Both the position numbers and the translations under genes were made by a program. Positions 45,426-57,240 of a DNA stretch of 64,000 nt are shown piece by piece; position 1 is the stretch's first letter, and the number at the start of each line of letters is the position of its first letter. Under the pieces are notes generated by a model. It was given only the letters and a program-made list of their open reading frames with translations, was not told where the DNA came from and did no database searches. This DNA is from Antitrichia curtipendula (Eukaryota > Streptophyta > Bryopsida > Hypnales > Leucodontaceae): positions 26,288,001 to 26,352,000 of the forward strand of contig OX579637.1 in assembly GCA_951230915.1 (NCBI GenBank), in the 5' to 3' direction.

Positions 45426-45899
45426 AAATCCTAAACCCTAATACCCGGTACTATACACCCTTAAATACTCTAATCTTCTAGACAATGCCCTCCATATCAC
45501 ACCCCTCGCTTCTCACACTCAAAACCAAGGTTCTTAAATGAAATGTCGTAGTATCCAAATTGCCTTCACCCCTAAATGCTCAAGGTTGTTTTGGGGCTTT
45601 ATAAAATTTGTTTTAGAGTGAACAAAATGCCAACATTTTGATAAGTTGTATCAACTTTTTTTTAACTTTTATTGCATATTTTCATTCCACCATGTGCGAT
45701 ACCAGCATAAATTTTCTTTTGCAGATGTCAATATCAAAAGTGAAAGTTTCTTACAATTGTTTGACTTGGCTACCATTTACGTCTTTTAGGTTCTCCTGAA
45801 TCAAATTGAATATTGATATGGTGGGTTTAAAGGATTTGGTAATAATCAATAACATAATTTAAAAATAAATCTTTGAAAAAAAAAGGATAATAACTGCTA

Positions 45900-47350
45900 C
45901 TACTTTAAAAAATAGACTTTCTAAAAAACAAGTCATTCATATTTCAATTCAGTAAACAAAATAAATATTTATAGTGCAGACTTTCACGTAAGAATTTCAT
46001 GATTCTGGATATTTGTAATGATTAAAGTATAAGGTATAATTTAGGCGTATGTATTTTCATTTAAGACTTGTACATATTTAAGTCATTAAAGTGCAGCGGC
46101 CTTTTCATTCCCAATTTTTTCTAATTCAAATATAATGCATTTCAAAAGGCAACAATTTAAAAATTCTTGTGGAATCTAAATCATAAATGTAATTCCAACT
46201 TCTATAAAATGAAACTCAAGCATTCACGTATGAAAATGCATGACATTTTCAAATTTCAGTCATTCAAGTGCAGCGGCCATTTCATTACCAATTTTTTTTT
46301 AACTCAAAGATGATGGACTTCAAATGCAAATAATTTGAAATTATTTGTGGAATCTAAATCAGAGGTGTACTTTGAACTTCTATAAAATGGAATTTAAACA
46401 TTCACGTATAAAAATGCATGACCTTTTCAAATTTGAGTCATTAAAGTGCAGCGGCCATTTCATTCCCAATTTTTTTGAAGTCATACAAAAAACATGGATT
46501 TTAAATGGGAATAATTTGAAAATTCTTGTGGAATTTAAATTGTAATTGTAAGTCCAACTTCTTTAAGAAAGTTTTAAACACTTACAAATGAAGATGCATT
46601 AAATTTTTGTATTTGGGCCATAAAGAGGCCAAAGGCGATTTCATTCTCAATTTTATTTATTTCAAATATGATGCACTTCGAATGGGAATGATTTCAAAAT
46701 TCTTTTGGAATCTTAACCATAGGTGTAATTCCAACTTCTATGAAATGAAATTTAAACAATTACGTATGAAAATGCATGACATTTTCAAATTTGGACCATA
46801 AAGGGCCAGAAACCATTTCATTAATGATTTTTTCTAATTCAAAAAAAGATGGCATTCAAATGGTAATAAATTAAAATTTCTTATAGAATGTTGATCCTAA
46901 GTGTAATTCCAACTTCTCTAAAAAGAATTTAAACATTCAATAAGAGTGCATGACATTTTGAAATTTTGGCCATGAAGAAGTCATAGGCCATTTCATTCCC
47001 AATTTTTTTAATTCACAAAAAATACACTGCAAGTGGGAATAAATTAAAAACACCTGTGGAATCTACATTCTAGGTGTAATTCAACATTTCATAGAAATTT
47101 TTTTAACATTCACGTACACAAATGCATGACATTTCAAATTTGGCCATTAAAGTGCAACAGCCATGTCATTTCCAGTTTTAACTTATTTGAAGGAAAATGG
47201 ACTTTAAATGGAAATAAATTAGAAAATCTTGTATAATATAAATCGTACATGTAATTTAGAATTTGCGAAAAATAATTTAAATACTTACATTCGAAAATAA
47301 GGGACATTTTCAAATTTGGTTCCATAAAAAAGTTGGGGTCCATTTCATTT
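45900..47350. repeat. Decayed satellite flank (left)
   Basis: Diverged monomers of about 175-180 bp are recognised by recurring phrases 'gtgcagcggccatttcattcc(c)aattttttt', 'ccaacttct(a)taaaatg' and 'aaatgcatgacattttcaaattt'. They align with the homogenised core to the right and, more weakly, with the satellite at 1.5-7.3 kb. 45430-45900 is AT-rich and unassigned. Confidence 0.75.
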
Positions 47351-49700
47351 CATAAAAAATGCGCATGAATTAAATTTCATCAAAGATTATTCATCTGCAT
47401 GATATTTGCAACTTCTACATTTTTTTTCACTACGTCTGTAACGTGTAAATTTCATGACTTTGGATATTGGTCATTTACTAAAATACATGGCCAAGTTCAT
47501 TCGCATTTTTTATATGCACGTCGGGAATCATAAAAAATGCACATGAAATAAATTTCATCAAAGATTATTCATCTGCATGATATTTGCAACTTCTACATTT
47601 TTTTTTACTACGTCTGTAACGTGTAAATTTCATGACTTTGGATATTGGTCATTTACTAAAATACAGGGCCAAGTTCATTCGCATTTTTTATATGCACGCC
47701 GGGAATCATAAAAAAAGCGCATGAAATAAATTTCATCAAAGATTATTCATCTGCATGATATTTGCAACTTCTACATTTTTTTTCACTACGTCTTTAATGT
47801 GTAAATTTCATGACTTTGGATATTGGTCATTTACTAAAATACATGGCCAAGTTCATTCGCACTTTTTATATGCACGTCGGGAATCATAAAAAAAGCGCAT
47901 GAAATAAATTTCATCAAAGATTATTCATCTGCATGATATTTGCAACTTCTACATTTTTTTTCACTACGTCTTTAATGTGTAAATTTCATGACTTTGGATA
48001 TTGGTCATTTACTAAAATACAGGGCCAAGTTCATTCGTATTTTTTATATGCACGTCGGGAATCATAAAAAAAGCGCATGAAATAAATTTCATCAAAGATT
48101 ATTCATCTGCATGATATTTGCAACTTCTACATTTTTTTTCACTACGTCTGTAACGTGTAAATTTCATGACTTTGGATATTGGTCATTTACTAAAATACAG
48201 GGCCAAGTTCATTTGCATTTTTTATATGCACGTTGGGAATCATAAAAAAAGCGCATGAAATAAATTTCATCAAAGATTATTCATCTGCATGATATTTGCA
48301 ACTTCTACATTTTTTTTCACTAGGCCTTTAACGTGTAAATTTCATGATTTTGGATATTGGTCATTTACTAAAATACCGGGCCAAGTTCATTTGCATTTTT
48401 TATATGCACGTCGGGAATCATAAAAAATGCGCATGAATTAAATTTCATCAAAGATTATTCATCTGCATGATATTTGCAACTTCTACATTTTTTTTCACTA
48501 CGCCTTTAACGTGTAAATTTCATGACTTTGGATATTGGTCATTTACTAAAATACAGGGCCAAGTTCATTCGCATTTTTTATATGCACGTCGGGAATCATA
48601 AAAAAAGCGCATGAAATAAATTTCATCAAAGATTATTCATCTGCATGATATTTGCAACTTCTACATTTTTTTTTACTACGTCTGTAACGTGTAAATTTCA
48701 TGACTTTGGATATTGGTCATTTACTAAAATACAGGGCCAAGTTCATTCGCACTTTTTATATGCACGTCGGGAATCATAAAAAAAGCGCATGAAATAAATT
48801 TCATCAAAGATTATTCATCTGCATGATATTTGCAACTTCTACATTTTTTTTCACTACGTCTTTAATGTGTAAATTTCATATTGGTCATTTACTAAAATAC
48901 AGGGCCAAGTTCATTCGTATTTTTTATATGCACGTCGGGAATCATAAAAAAAGCGCATGAAATAAATTTCATCAAAGATTATTCATCTGCATGATATTTG
49001 CAACTTCTACATTTTTTTTTACTACGTCTGTAACGTGTAAATTTCATGACTTTGGATATTGGTCATTTACTAAAATACAGGGCCAAGTTCATTCGCATTT
49101 TTTATATGCACGTCGGGAATCATAAAAAAAGCGCATGAAATAAATTTCATCAAAGATTATTCATCTGCATGATATTTGCAACTTCTACATTTTTTTTCAC
49201 TAGGCCTTTAACGTGTAAATTTCATGATTTTGGATATTGGTCATTTACTAAAATACAGGGCCAAGTTCATTCGCATTTTTTATATGCACGTCGGGAATCA
49301 TAAAAAATGCGCATGAATTAAATTTCATCAAAGATTATTCATCTGCATGATATTTGCAACTTCTACATTTTTTTTCACTACGCCTTTAACGTGTAAATTT
49401 CATGACTTTGGATATTGGTCATTTACTAAAATACAGGGCCAAGTTCATTCGCATTTTTTATATGCACGTCGGGAATCATAAAAAAAGCGCATGAATTAAA
49501 TTTCATCATGGAGATTATTCATCTGCATGATATTTGCAACTTCTACATTTTTTTTCACTAGGCCTTTAACGTGTAAATTTCATGACTTTGGATATTGGTC
49601 ATTTACTAAAATACCGGGCCAAGTTCATTTGGATTTTTTATATGCGCGTCGGGAATCATAAAAAATGCGCATGAACTAAATTTCATCAAAGATTGTTCAT
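47351..49700. repeat. 178-bp tandem satellite, homogenised core
   Basis: Monomer starts ('cataaaaaatgcgcatgaa') at 47351, 47529, 47707, 47885, 48063, 48241, 48419, 48597, 48775, 48943, 49121, 49299, 49477 and 49657. All are 178 bp apart except one with a 10-bp deletion (48775-48942) and one 2 bp longer. Copies are nearly identical and decay on both sides, the classical pattern of ongoing homogenisation in the centre of an array. No coding content. Confidence 0.97.
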
Positions 49701-50760
49701 CTTCATGATATTTGCAACTTTTACCTTTTCTTGATGAAGTTTGTAACTTAACAATTCCATGAATTTTGATTTTGAATGTGTATTAAAATATCGGGCTACA
49801 TTTATTCTCGTTTCTTTAATTCCTATCGGGATTGATAAAAAGGTTTTGAGTTAAACTTCTTCAAAGTTCTTAATGTTATTGATGTTTAGAACTTCTACAT
49901 ATTTTTACACTAAACCTACTACATATAAATTCCATGACTTCTGGTATTGGTTGTGTACTGGGAAACAATGCCGACTTCATTCCCATTTTTTTAATTCCCA
50001 TTGGAATTCATGGAAATTGCTCATGAATTAAATGTTTGTAAATATTTATAATCTTTTAGATATTTAGAAGTCCTTCATTTTGTTAATTGTATGCTTCATA
50101 TACCAATGCCATGGCATTTGGTATCATGGAACAAGAGGTGTATTAAAACACAATGAGGCCAGAATTTATTCCAAATCATTTATTTCATGTCCTTGTTCAT
50201 TACAATTGTGCTCAAATTAAATATTTTATGAGATTCTTAATCTTTATGATATCTGAAACTTCAATATTTTTTGGTTTGAGCCCTGTACGTATCAATCCAT
50301 GACTTCTGGTATTAATAATGGTGTATTTAGTTTAGGGCCAAATTCTTTCCCTTTTCTTTATTCACATTGAAATTCATTGAAAGTGCACACAATTTTAATA
50401 ACTTCATTATGTTCACAACTTCTACATTTCTAGATTAAGCACTTTACGTACAAATTCATTAGCTTTTTATGTTGTATTATAATACAAAGCCTCGTTGATT
50501 CTTATTTTTTTACTATTCATGATGTAAAGATTAATTAACAATGAAGAACAATTGAAAATTTTAATAGATGTTGAATCTAGGAAATATTAACAACTTCTAC
50601 GTGTTCTTTTGTAATTTTTCACAAACGCATTTCATGACTTCTGCTGTTTGCAATGAATAAAGTTCGAGGCACAATTTAGACGCACATTATTGATTCCTCT
50701 ACATACATTATGTTTCATTCAAATTTGTGTGCATTAAAAGATTGTTATGAATGTACAGCA
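49701..50760. repeat. Decayed satellite flank (right)
   Basis: Diverged monomers show 'aacttctacattttt', 'caaattcatgactt(t/c)tgg' and 'cattccca(t)tttttt' phrases at about 165-180-bp spacing. Divergence grows with distance from the core. Confidence 0.75.
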
Positions 50761-50820
50761 ACATTTCTTTTGTCACCGCCTTCAACAATTTTGATGGCTT
50801 AGAAGTCGAAGGTCTGAGTT

Positions 50821-50893
50821 CTAAACCCTAAACCCTAAACCTTAAATCCTAAACCCTAAACCCTAAACCCTAAACCCTAAACCCTAAACCCCC
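50821..50893 (+). repeat. Interstitial telomere-like repeat (CCCTAAA)
   Basis: About ten CCCTAAA units, two of them degenerate. It marks the right edge of the E2 satellite core, as 20394-20422 does in E1 and 61600-61640 in E3. Confidence 0.92.
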
Positions 50894-50999
50894 AAACCTA
50901 GAATTTCGAGAATCTGAATCCTTAATTCTCTCCCATGAAAGTGGAATTCAGCGGGCATTTAATTTGTTCATTAATATATACTAATTTTTACAACACAGA

Positions 51000-51985
51000 A
51001 CTTATTCACAATTAAAGATAAAGGAAATTCCCGCACATAAATACCGAAATAGGCATTGTAGGACAGCTATTTTTCTTTGAGAATCAACTCAAAATTGCAG
51101 CTTTGTGATAATTAAGTATTGTATAAGCGACAACAACAGGTGCCGGCAGTTTCCTTGTAGTACTATAATAGTATTTCAGATTCTAATATGAAGCTATCAC
51201 CATTAATGGCGTAGCAGGCAATGCGAATTGGATGGGGATAAAGGAATGATTTGCAGCTATCTCAAGGTAAGGATGACAACTTCCCAATAGGAGAGAGCCA
51301 CCTTAGTCTAATAAAGTCAACGAGCATTTATGAAGGAAACCTTTGTCAGAATTTTGCCCATAACTTCAGTGGGACCACTGAATAAATCACGCTGTGGAGG
51401 ACGCTTTCTTGGTGTAAAGCTGCAAAGGCCACATTGATTCTCTGGACATCAGGAATTAGGAGGGAAGTTTTGAAAACATTCTCGCTCATTTGTTCCCGCC
51501 AGGAAATCGAGCGAGCTCCATCACCGTACTCGCGGACTTGCCATTTTCCCCTCTCTTCACCTGCATCGACTTCCTCGTACGCTGCTCTCTTCATTTGCGC
51601 GGTTGACTTGTATTGTTAGATTTCTATGAAGAGTTCAGAGTAGTATCGTTTTGTGATCGACTTGAAGTCGGGTTGTTATTGTCTTTTGCGTTGTTAGAGG
51701 AGGCACTTCACCACAGATTGTTACTTGTAAGCTATCATCGACTCATTATTGGAAGCTTGTCACTCACCAAGATAGACATTATTCATTTATTGTTTGACAG
51801 TGACGTTGTTTGATGAACTCTGTATTCCACTAAACCGCATTTCATGTCTTCATATATCGCACCGCCCGCATTGCAGACCGATTCGTAGACCGCTTCAGAA
51901 CCGCGTTCGTTTGATGTAAGATAGTCATCGAAATGGGCGCCCTGAATCCCGGAGATAGTAGCCAATAAAAATGACATTGAAGTTC
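51000..51985 (+). promoter_or_regulatory. Presumed 5' region of E2 transposase-like gene
   Basis: GC rises around 51480-51600 ('ttcccgccaggaaatcgagc' and onward). No convincing frame. A first untranslated exon followed by an intron carrying the palindrome array and ending at the acceptor before 53393 would explain the layout; RNA data would be needed. Confidence 0.35.
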
Positions 51986-51994
51986 CCTAATTTT

Positions 51995-53240
51995 ACGGAA
52001 TTGTAATTCAGCGCTGACCGCGTTGAATTGCAGCAGAGAATCGTCTATGATTTCAATACCTCTGAATTGCATTTCAGCGCGCATAGCGCTGAATTGCAAT
52101 AGAGGACCGACGACGCTAACATGGTTAACATATACCATACTACTGCATTTCAGCATGCTCAGCGCTGAATTACAATTGCGACCGGTCATGAATTGACGTT
52201 GAATATACACATTATTGCATTTTAATGCACATAGTGCTGAATGGCATTTGACACCGAGTACGAGTAAGATAATTATTATACATCATAGTATTGCATTTCA
52301 GCACGCTTAGCGCTGAATTGCATTTGGGAATTGAGCATGAATATCTGATTCATGTACATCATGATAATGGGTTTTAGCGCGTTTAGCGCTGAACTGCAGG
52401 GCTTGCGTAGATGGTCTGTATGAATCTTAGTATTGCGCATCAGCGCGCTTAGCTCTAACTGTAGTTCATTGCGTGTCTGAAGTGCATTGATCCAGTAATA
52501 CATAATATAGCATGTTCCTTCCCTAATTACAATGACGTATACCGTAGTACTGCAATTCAGCGCGCTCAGCGCTGAATTGCATTTGTGAACGGTCATGAAT
52601 AGACGTAGATTATACATAGTATTGTATGTGAACACACTTAGTGCTGAATGTCATTTGAAACCGACTATGCATAGATAATTAGTGTGCATCATAGTGTTGC
52701 ATTTCAGCGCGCTTAGCGCTGAATTGCATTTGCGAACGGTCATGAATAGACGTAGATTATACATAGTATTGCATGTGAACACACTTAGTGCTGAATGTCA
52801 TTTGAAACCGACTACGCATAGACAATTAGTGTGCATCATAGTGTTGCATTTCAGCGCGCTTAGCGCTGAATTGCAAGAGGGGGCCGACCTTGCATAGATG
52901 TACAGTATATATCCTAATATTGTACTTCAGCGCGCATATCTCTAAACTGCTGTTCATTGCGTGTGTGCAGTGCATTGTTCCATTGTTTCAGAATATAGCA
53001 TGTCTTATTCTTAATTTTAGTGACGTGCCATGATTGTTCTATTGACATGTTGTTTTTAAATAGTTTTTTGGATACTGCAGATCATTAGTCTTCGACGTAT
53101 CACACTACTAACTTGGTATTAGGCGCCAAATCGCGCCGTGAGGAATGACATATCTATTGATATTGTGTTGATTTATGATACGTGAACATTTCTGACTCTG
53201 GACTTTGAATGCGATTCAGCGCGGTTCGAGCTGATTTGCA
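51995..53240. repeat. E2 palindrome array (right), ~73-bp spacing
   Basis: Copies of TTCAGCGCGCTTAGCGCTGA type, with looser variants, lie at about 52008, 52074, 52150, 52225, 52297, 52373, 52440, 52555, 52629, 52699, 52775, 52848, 52926 and 53214. Most gaps are 66-78 bp. Compared with the left field of the same element, the arms CAGCG...CGCTG are the same but the centre is CGCTTAG or CGCATAG instead of CGACTCG. Confidence 0.9.
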
Positions 53241-53399
53241 CTACATGGTTGCTGTCATTACTGGACTCTTGACAACGTAGAATTGGGATTCTGATTCAGT
53301 GGTGTTCGTAATGCATTCTGCTCGACCCGGGCATAATTGTAACTCATAGGTATTCAATGTTTTTTACACGTTTATTGGAACAACTTTCTTGTCAGGTGC

Positions 53400-56244
53400 C
53401 ATGGCCTCAGAAGTCGACCCTGACGATGTAATGGAGGACTCGGACGAGGAACTCCAGATTCCTGAGGAATCGATTCAAGACATCCCTGATTGCGAAGGTA
53501 TTCCGCGTAAGCATTGGAATACAAAGTGCGTAACCTTGTACAATGAAGGTGGAGTACTTATTGGGGAAGGTACTTGCCATAGTGTAAACTTGGACTTGGT
53601 TCTAGGTGCTCATGGTCCTCTGGGCGACACTCATGTTGCAGTATTCATTTCGAGGACACATTCAAAAGATGACATATCTCATGAGCAAATTTACTCTTTG
53701 ATTGCTTGGCCTATTGAGCTTGTCCACTGCCGTGGGGCAAGCCTTCATGATCATGAAGCCAGGGATAGATTCAATTGTCGCCAAGTGAATCTTCTCAACC
53801 CACCGTCGTCGACTTCTAGCAGACCCTATTCAAGTATCCTCAGAAACCCTCATCGCGAGACTTCCCTGAAGTCGAAAAGTCTTCTTACACAAGTGTCCAT
53901 CAACGCAGTTTCTAGCAAGGTTTGCTGTGTCCGAAATTGTTTTCAGCCGTTTCCAAGGGAGAAGATTCGGGCCTTCCGTGAGCGCATGTACCAGAATTCG
54001 ACGTTTAAGCAGAGAGCCTTCATGAAGATGGACGTCCATAGACATAGTCATTGCGACTCTCGTGGAAAGCACATGGTGACGGTTGACAAGGTCCCGGTTT
54101 GCATGCAGGCTTGGAGACATATTGCTGGTGTCTCTGATACTACATTCTTTTGGTATCTGAAGGACATGAAGGGTCGTCGGGAAGCAAAGGACCATGGCAA
54201 TACGGGATTGGTGAAGCCAAAGAAACACACTGAACAAGCTACTGCTACCTTGAAGTGTCTCCTTGAGAAGGAGGCCGACCACATGCCACATCGTACTCGA
54301 ACTATGAAGTCGGGGGAGAAGGTCGTGTCCATGTGTCTATCGCCTACGTTTCAGTGGAAGGGGAAGATGAAAGAAATCAATGATACCAATGCAGCTTTTG
54401 GATTGCCTGAAGTTTCAATTTCAAATTTAAGCAAGATCAGATCCTCCAAATTCTCGGAGTATGAGGTGAAGAAGCCAGGGGACAATTTCGCTCGGTGCGC
54501 TACTTGTGACAAACTAAAAGAGCTGAGGAAGGGTGCTCTTGCTGGTTCTAAGACCGCTTTGATGTGGTCGCTGAAGTTGGACAAGCATCTTGCTATTGCG
54601 CGCGCTCACAGGGAGTTGTACTATGCAAACCGTTATCGATCGCATACTTTTCCGCACGAGTGCCTCACTATCATGCACAACAAGATGGATCATTCCAAAA
54701 CCGCTTGCCCAGTCTTTTCCCACAAGAGTAAAGACACTGATGGTCTCATGAAGTTGCCCGTGTCTGTCACTGGTATGATTGCGCATGGGCATGCTGATGT
54801 GCGATATGCGCATTATGGTTTGGATTTGTTTCCTCACGATTCAAACTATACCATTGGCTCTATGGCAAAGTTGTTGCGAGATCTTGAGTTGACACCGAAG
54901 TCTTCTTCTCGGCAATTGTTTGCGAGATTGCCGTCAACAAATTTGTTCAAAGCAGTTATGAAGGGTGCGGAGATGTGTGAAGCCTCGCTTGCCCCACCAC
55001 CAATTAACTTGGTTCCGGCATCACCGTTGCCACCTATTCTCATTGTGCAGATGGACAATGCCACTGGGGACAACAAGAATAGATATGTTTTTTGTTTCTG
55101 GTCTCTACTTGTTGCAAACAAGATCTTCCGTGAAGTATACGTGAACTTCATGATTGTGGGTCACACGCACGACGACATTGATGCACTGTTTGGAAGATGG
55201 AGTATGCAACTGAAGAAGGAGAACTTCCCTACAATTCCTGCACTTATGAAGTCGTTCATGGATGTGGAATCCATTCCCACTATCCCTCACCTTGTGGAAG
55301 AGGTGCCTAATTTCAAGGATTTCATTGCAGGTTCATTTGTGGACGGTGGTGACATCCTCGTTGGACACACTCGACCACAACAAGTGAAGTTCTACCTAGA
55401 TTCCACGGGATGTCCTGTCATGAAGTACAAACTATTGTGTACTGATGTCGACTGGTTAGGGGAAAACGGCACAGGCATTAAGTTGTGGAAAGAAGATGCT
55501 GAAGGAAAAAGTTTGTGGCCGGAAGGGGTACCATTGGCAGTTCCTCAGAAGGCAATGAAGGGCTTAGATGACATTGTGAAGGGTGTACATGGATTTGTGA
55601 AGTACTGGGAGGACTTGTGCAATGCAGACGTCACTGGGGAATGCAGGAGGCGCTATGAGCATGTGGTGCACTATTGGCGTGATGTGAAGGTTGCGCTGCA
55701 AGACCCACTACCTGCATCTACTATTTTGAAGGATGGTTTCTGGCCGACTACTCGAGTTCAAGCGACTCAAGAAGATGGGTTAGACGAAGACGGCGAAGAC
55801 CGTGAAGAATTTGGAGAAGATGAGGCCTACATTGGACCTTCACGGGGGCGCCCACAACCGTCTTTCAGGGTGATTCAAGATGTTTTTGATGGCTACTTCC
55901 TTGCGGTAAGGCCAACAGATGGTGACAGTCATCCAGTTTGGATTGCAAGGGCATTGTCTGATCCACATTGTAACCCTCGGGAACCAAATTGCGTGCGCAT
56001 TCAATATTTCCGTCCAACATCAAGAGATGAGGATGTTCAAAACTTCTACACTGGATGGGACAATGAAAGAGGTCTGCGTTGGAAGGTTGATGAAACCAAA
56101 CCACCACGTTGGCAGCATACAGACGCATTGATGACCGTGTGGAAGTCTAGAATTCAAAAAGATACCACAGAGTGCATGATCAAGATTCCTGCTGCTCAAA
56201 TTGAAGTCATCAAGCAAAGTTTGGCTTCAATTCCGTCGTCTTAA
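53400..56244 (+). CDS. E2 transposase-like protein, intact
   Basis: ATG 53400 lies in a good context (gccATGg), seven bases after the splice acceptor 'ttcttgtcag'; the upstream in-frame codons belong to the intron. About 947 residues end at TAA. Layout: acidic N-terminus; a ~100-residue domain ('PDCEGIPRKHWNTKCVTLYN', 'GEGTCHSVNLDLVLGAHGPL'); Cys pair 'VCCVRNC'; HTH-like stretch near 'AWRHIAGVSDTTFFWYLKDM'; zinc-like 'FARCATCD'; then an RNase-H/DDE-like core with 'LTIMHNKMDHSKT', 'IVQMDNATGDNKNRYVFCFW' and 'VGHTHDDIDALFGRWS'. These blocks match a widespread eukaryotic family of uncharacterised integrase-like proteins (I believe the Pfam DUF7869 group). The most likely acidic catalytic residues are the Asp of 'MDH', 'MDN' and 'HDDID'. 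It is well placed to mobilise E1, E2 and relatives. Confidence 0.88.
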
Positions 56245-56742
56245 ACGCGACGGTGGATTGTTGATTTTATGAGATTCTGAGTACATATTAGTAATATGTT
56301 ATTAAGTGTTATTTGGTTTTTAGATGTTTACAGTAATTATGCTTTCACATGTTTGTGGGATATAGATAATACTATTATATTTTATCCCAGATGTGAGTTA
56401 GGAGTTTCATAGGTGTTTCTGTGTTGATTTCCATGCGTGCAACTAGAGTTATGGATTTGTAGTAGTGAATATATGTTTTGGTAATGTATTTGCGATCTTT
56501 ATATCGCAAACACAATATATATACTGTATTAATATATTTTGTATTTACATTATTATGTTTACATGGTTGTGAATTGAATGTAGTTTATGACATGAAACAA
56601 TGCAATGTTTATTGAAGGACATGTATTGCTTGCAAGACTCCCATTTTAATGGAAATGACTAGTTTGAACTAATAAAATGAGTGATTATGGAGCTAAAGTG
56701 TAGGCCATTTTCATTCATTCATTGTGCCTTCAAAAGCCTAAT
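56245..56742. other. E2 right subterminal region
   Basis: AT-rich 3' untranslated and end region; no gene. 'ctcccattttaatggaaat' at about 56637 matches E1. Confidence 0.6.
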
Positions 56743-56793
56743 ATTATTTTGGGAGTGCCCCATAATCCCAAAATAATGAATATGACGTTAAAT
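56743..56793. repeat. E2 right end: hairpin, inverted end, target duplication
   Basis: A perfect 12-bp stem (ATTATTTTGGGA, 56743-56754, and its complement 56766-56777) has an 11-base loop and overlaps the inverted end 56768-56789, followed by AAAT. Stem sequences differ from E1 (GGGA versus GAGAG) but both arms changed together. Confidence 0.9.
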
Positions 56794-57240
56794 AACTCAC
56801 GGGGAATTCAAGTAACTCACGGGGAATTCAAGTAACGCAGCTTCGGGCTTTATGAGCTGGTCCCCTGTCTCCCACCTCCTGCCTCACAGATCGCCTCGCA
56901 GGTCGCCTCGCAGCTAGTGTCGTCCTAAACCCTTACGCAACACCCTCACGCTCTCTTACACTTACAAAATCCTCACGCCCTCCTGTATTCACAACATCCT
57001 CACGCACTCGCACTCCACACACGGCAGCTCGCAATTGCATGCAGAACACAAACACGCAAACACAAACTCACAAAATGCACTCCACTCACGACACGACACA
57101 CATGATTTCGGCAGAGTCCCCTCTTTGCGGCATAAGGAGGGAGACGACGGACCAAGGCTACGCCGAACCCTCACGCCCTAGGCTAGGTAAGTGCCGGGGC
57201 TGCTCCCTCTAGGTCTGGGTCTGGAGCCGAACCCGCGGCT
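56794..57240. other. E3 core resumed: 20-bp repeat and GC-rich block
   Basis: The 20-bp tandem continues to about 56836, then GC-rich DNA with 'gctggtcccctgtctcccacctcc' (about 56872), 'gcctcgcaggtcgcctcgcag' and 'cctaaacccttacgc', parallel to 33290-33365. No gene is supported. Confidence 0.5.

Larger units (their letters stand above)
33514..56789. mobile_element. Giant DNA element E2 (23.3 kb)
   Basis: Inverted ends are AAC(C/G)TCATATTC(G/A)TTATTTTGG: 22 bp with two mismatches, close to those of E1. The target duplication is AAGT at 33510-33513 and AAAT at 56790-56793. Joining the flanks restores the 20-bp tandem unit. Contents: leftward ParB/methyltransferase-like/FCP1-like gene (34413-40834), E2 palindromes, GC-rich block, 208-bp and 178-bp tandem arrays, CCCTAAA run, second palindrome field, intact transposase-like gene (53400-56244) and right-end hairpin. 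It is the best-preserved copy and the reference for the family. Confidence 0.93.

Noticed and set aside
50821..50893. A true chromosome end
   Set aside because: The CCCTAAA run is short, has degenerate units, and is followed by more than 5 kb of the same element.
51995..52945. CRISPR-like array (regular short palindromic repeats)
   Set aside because: Spacing is irregular (66-115 bp), repeats are imperfect, there are no cas genes, and the DNA is clearly eukaryotic.
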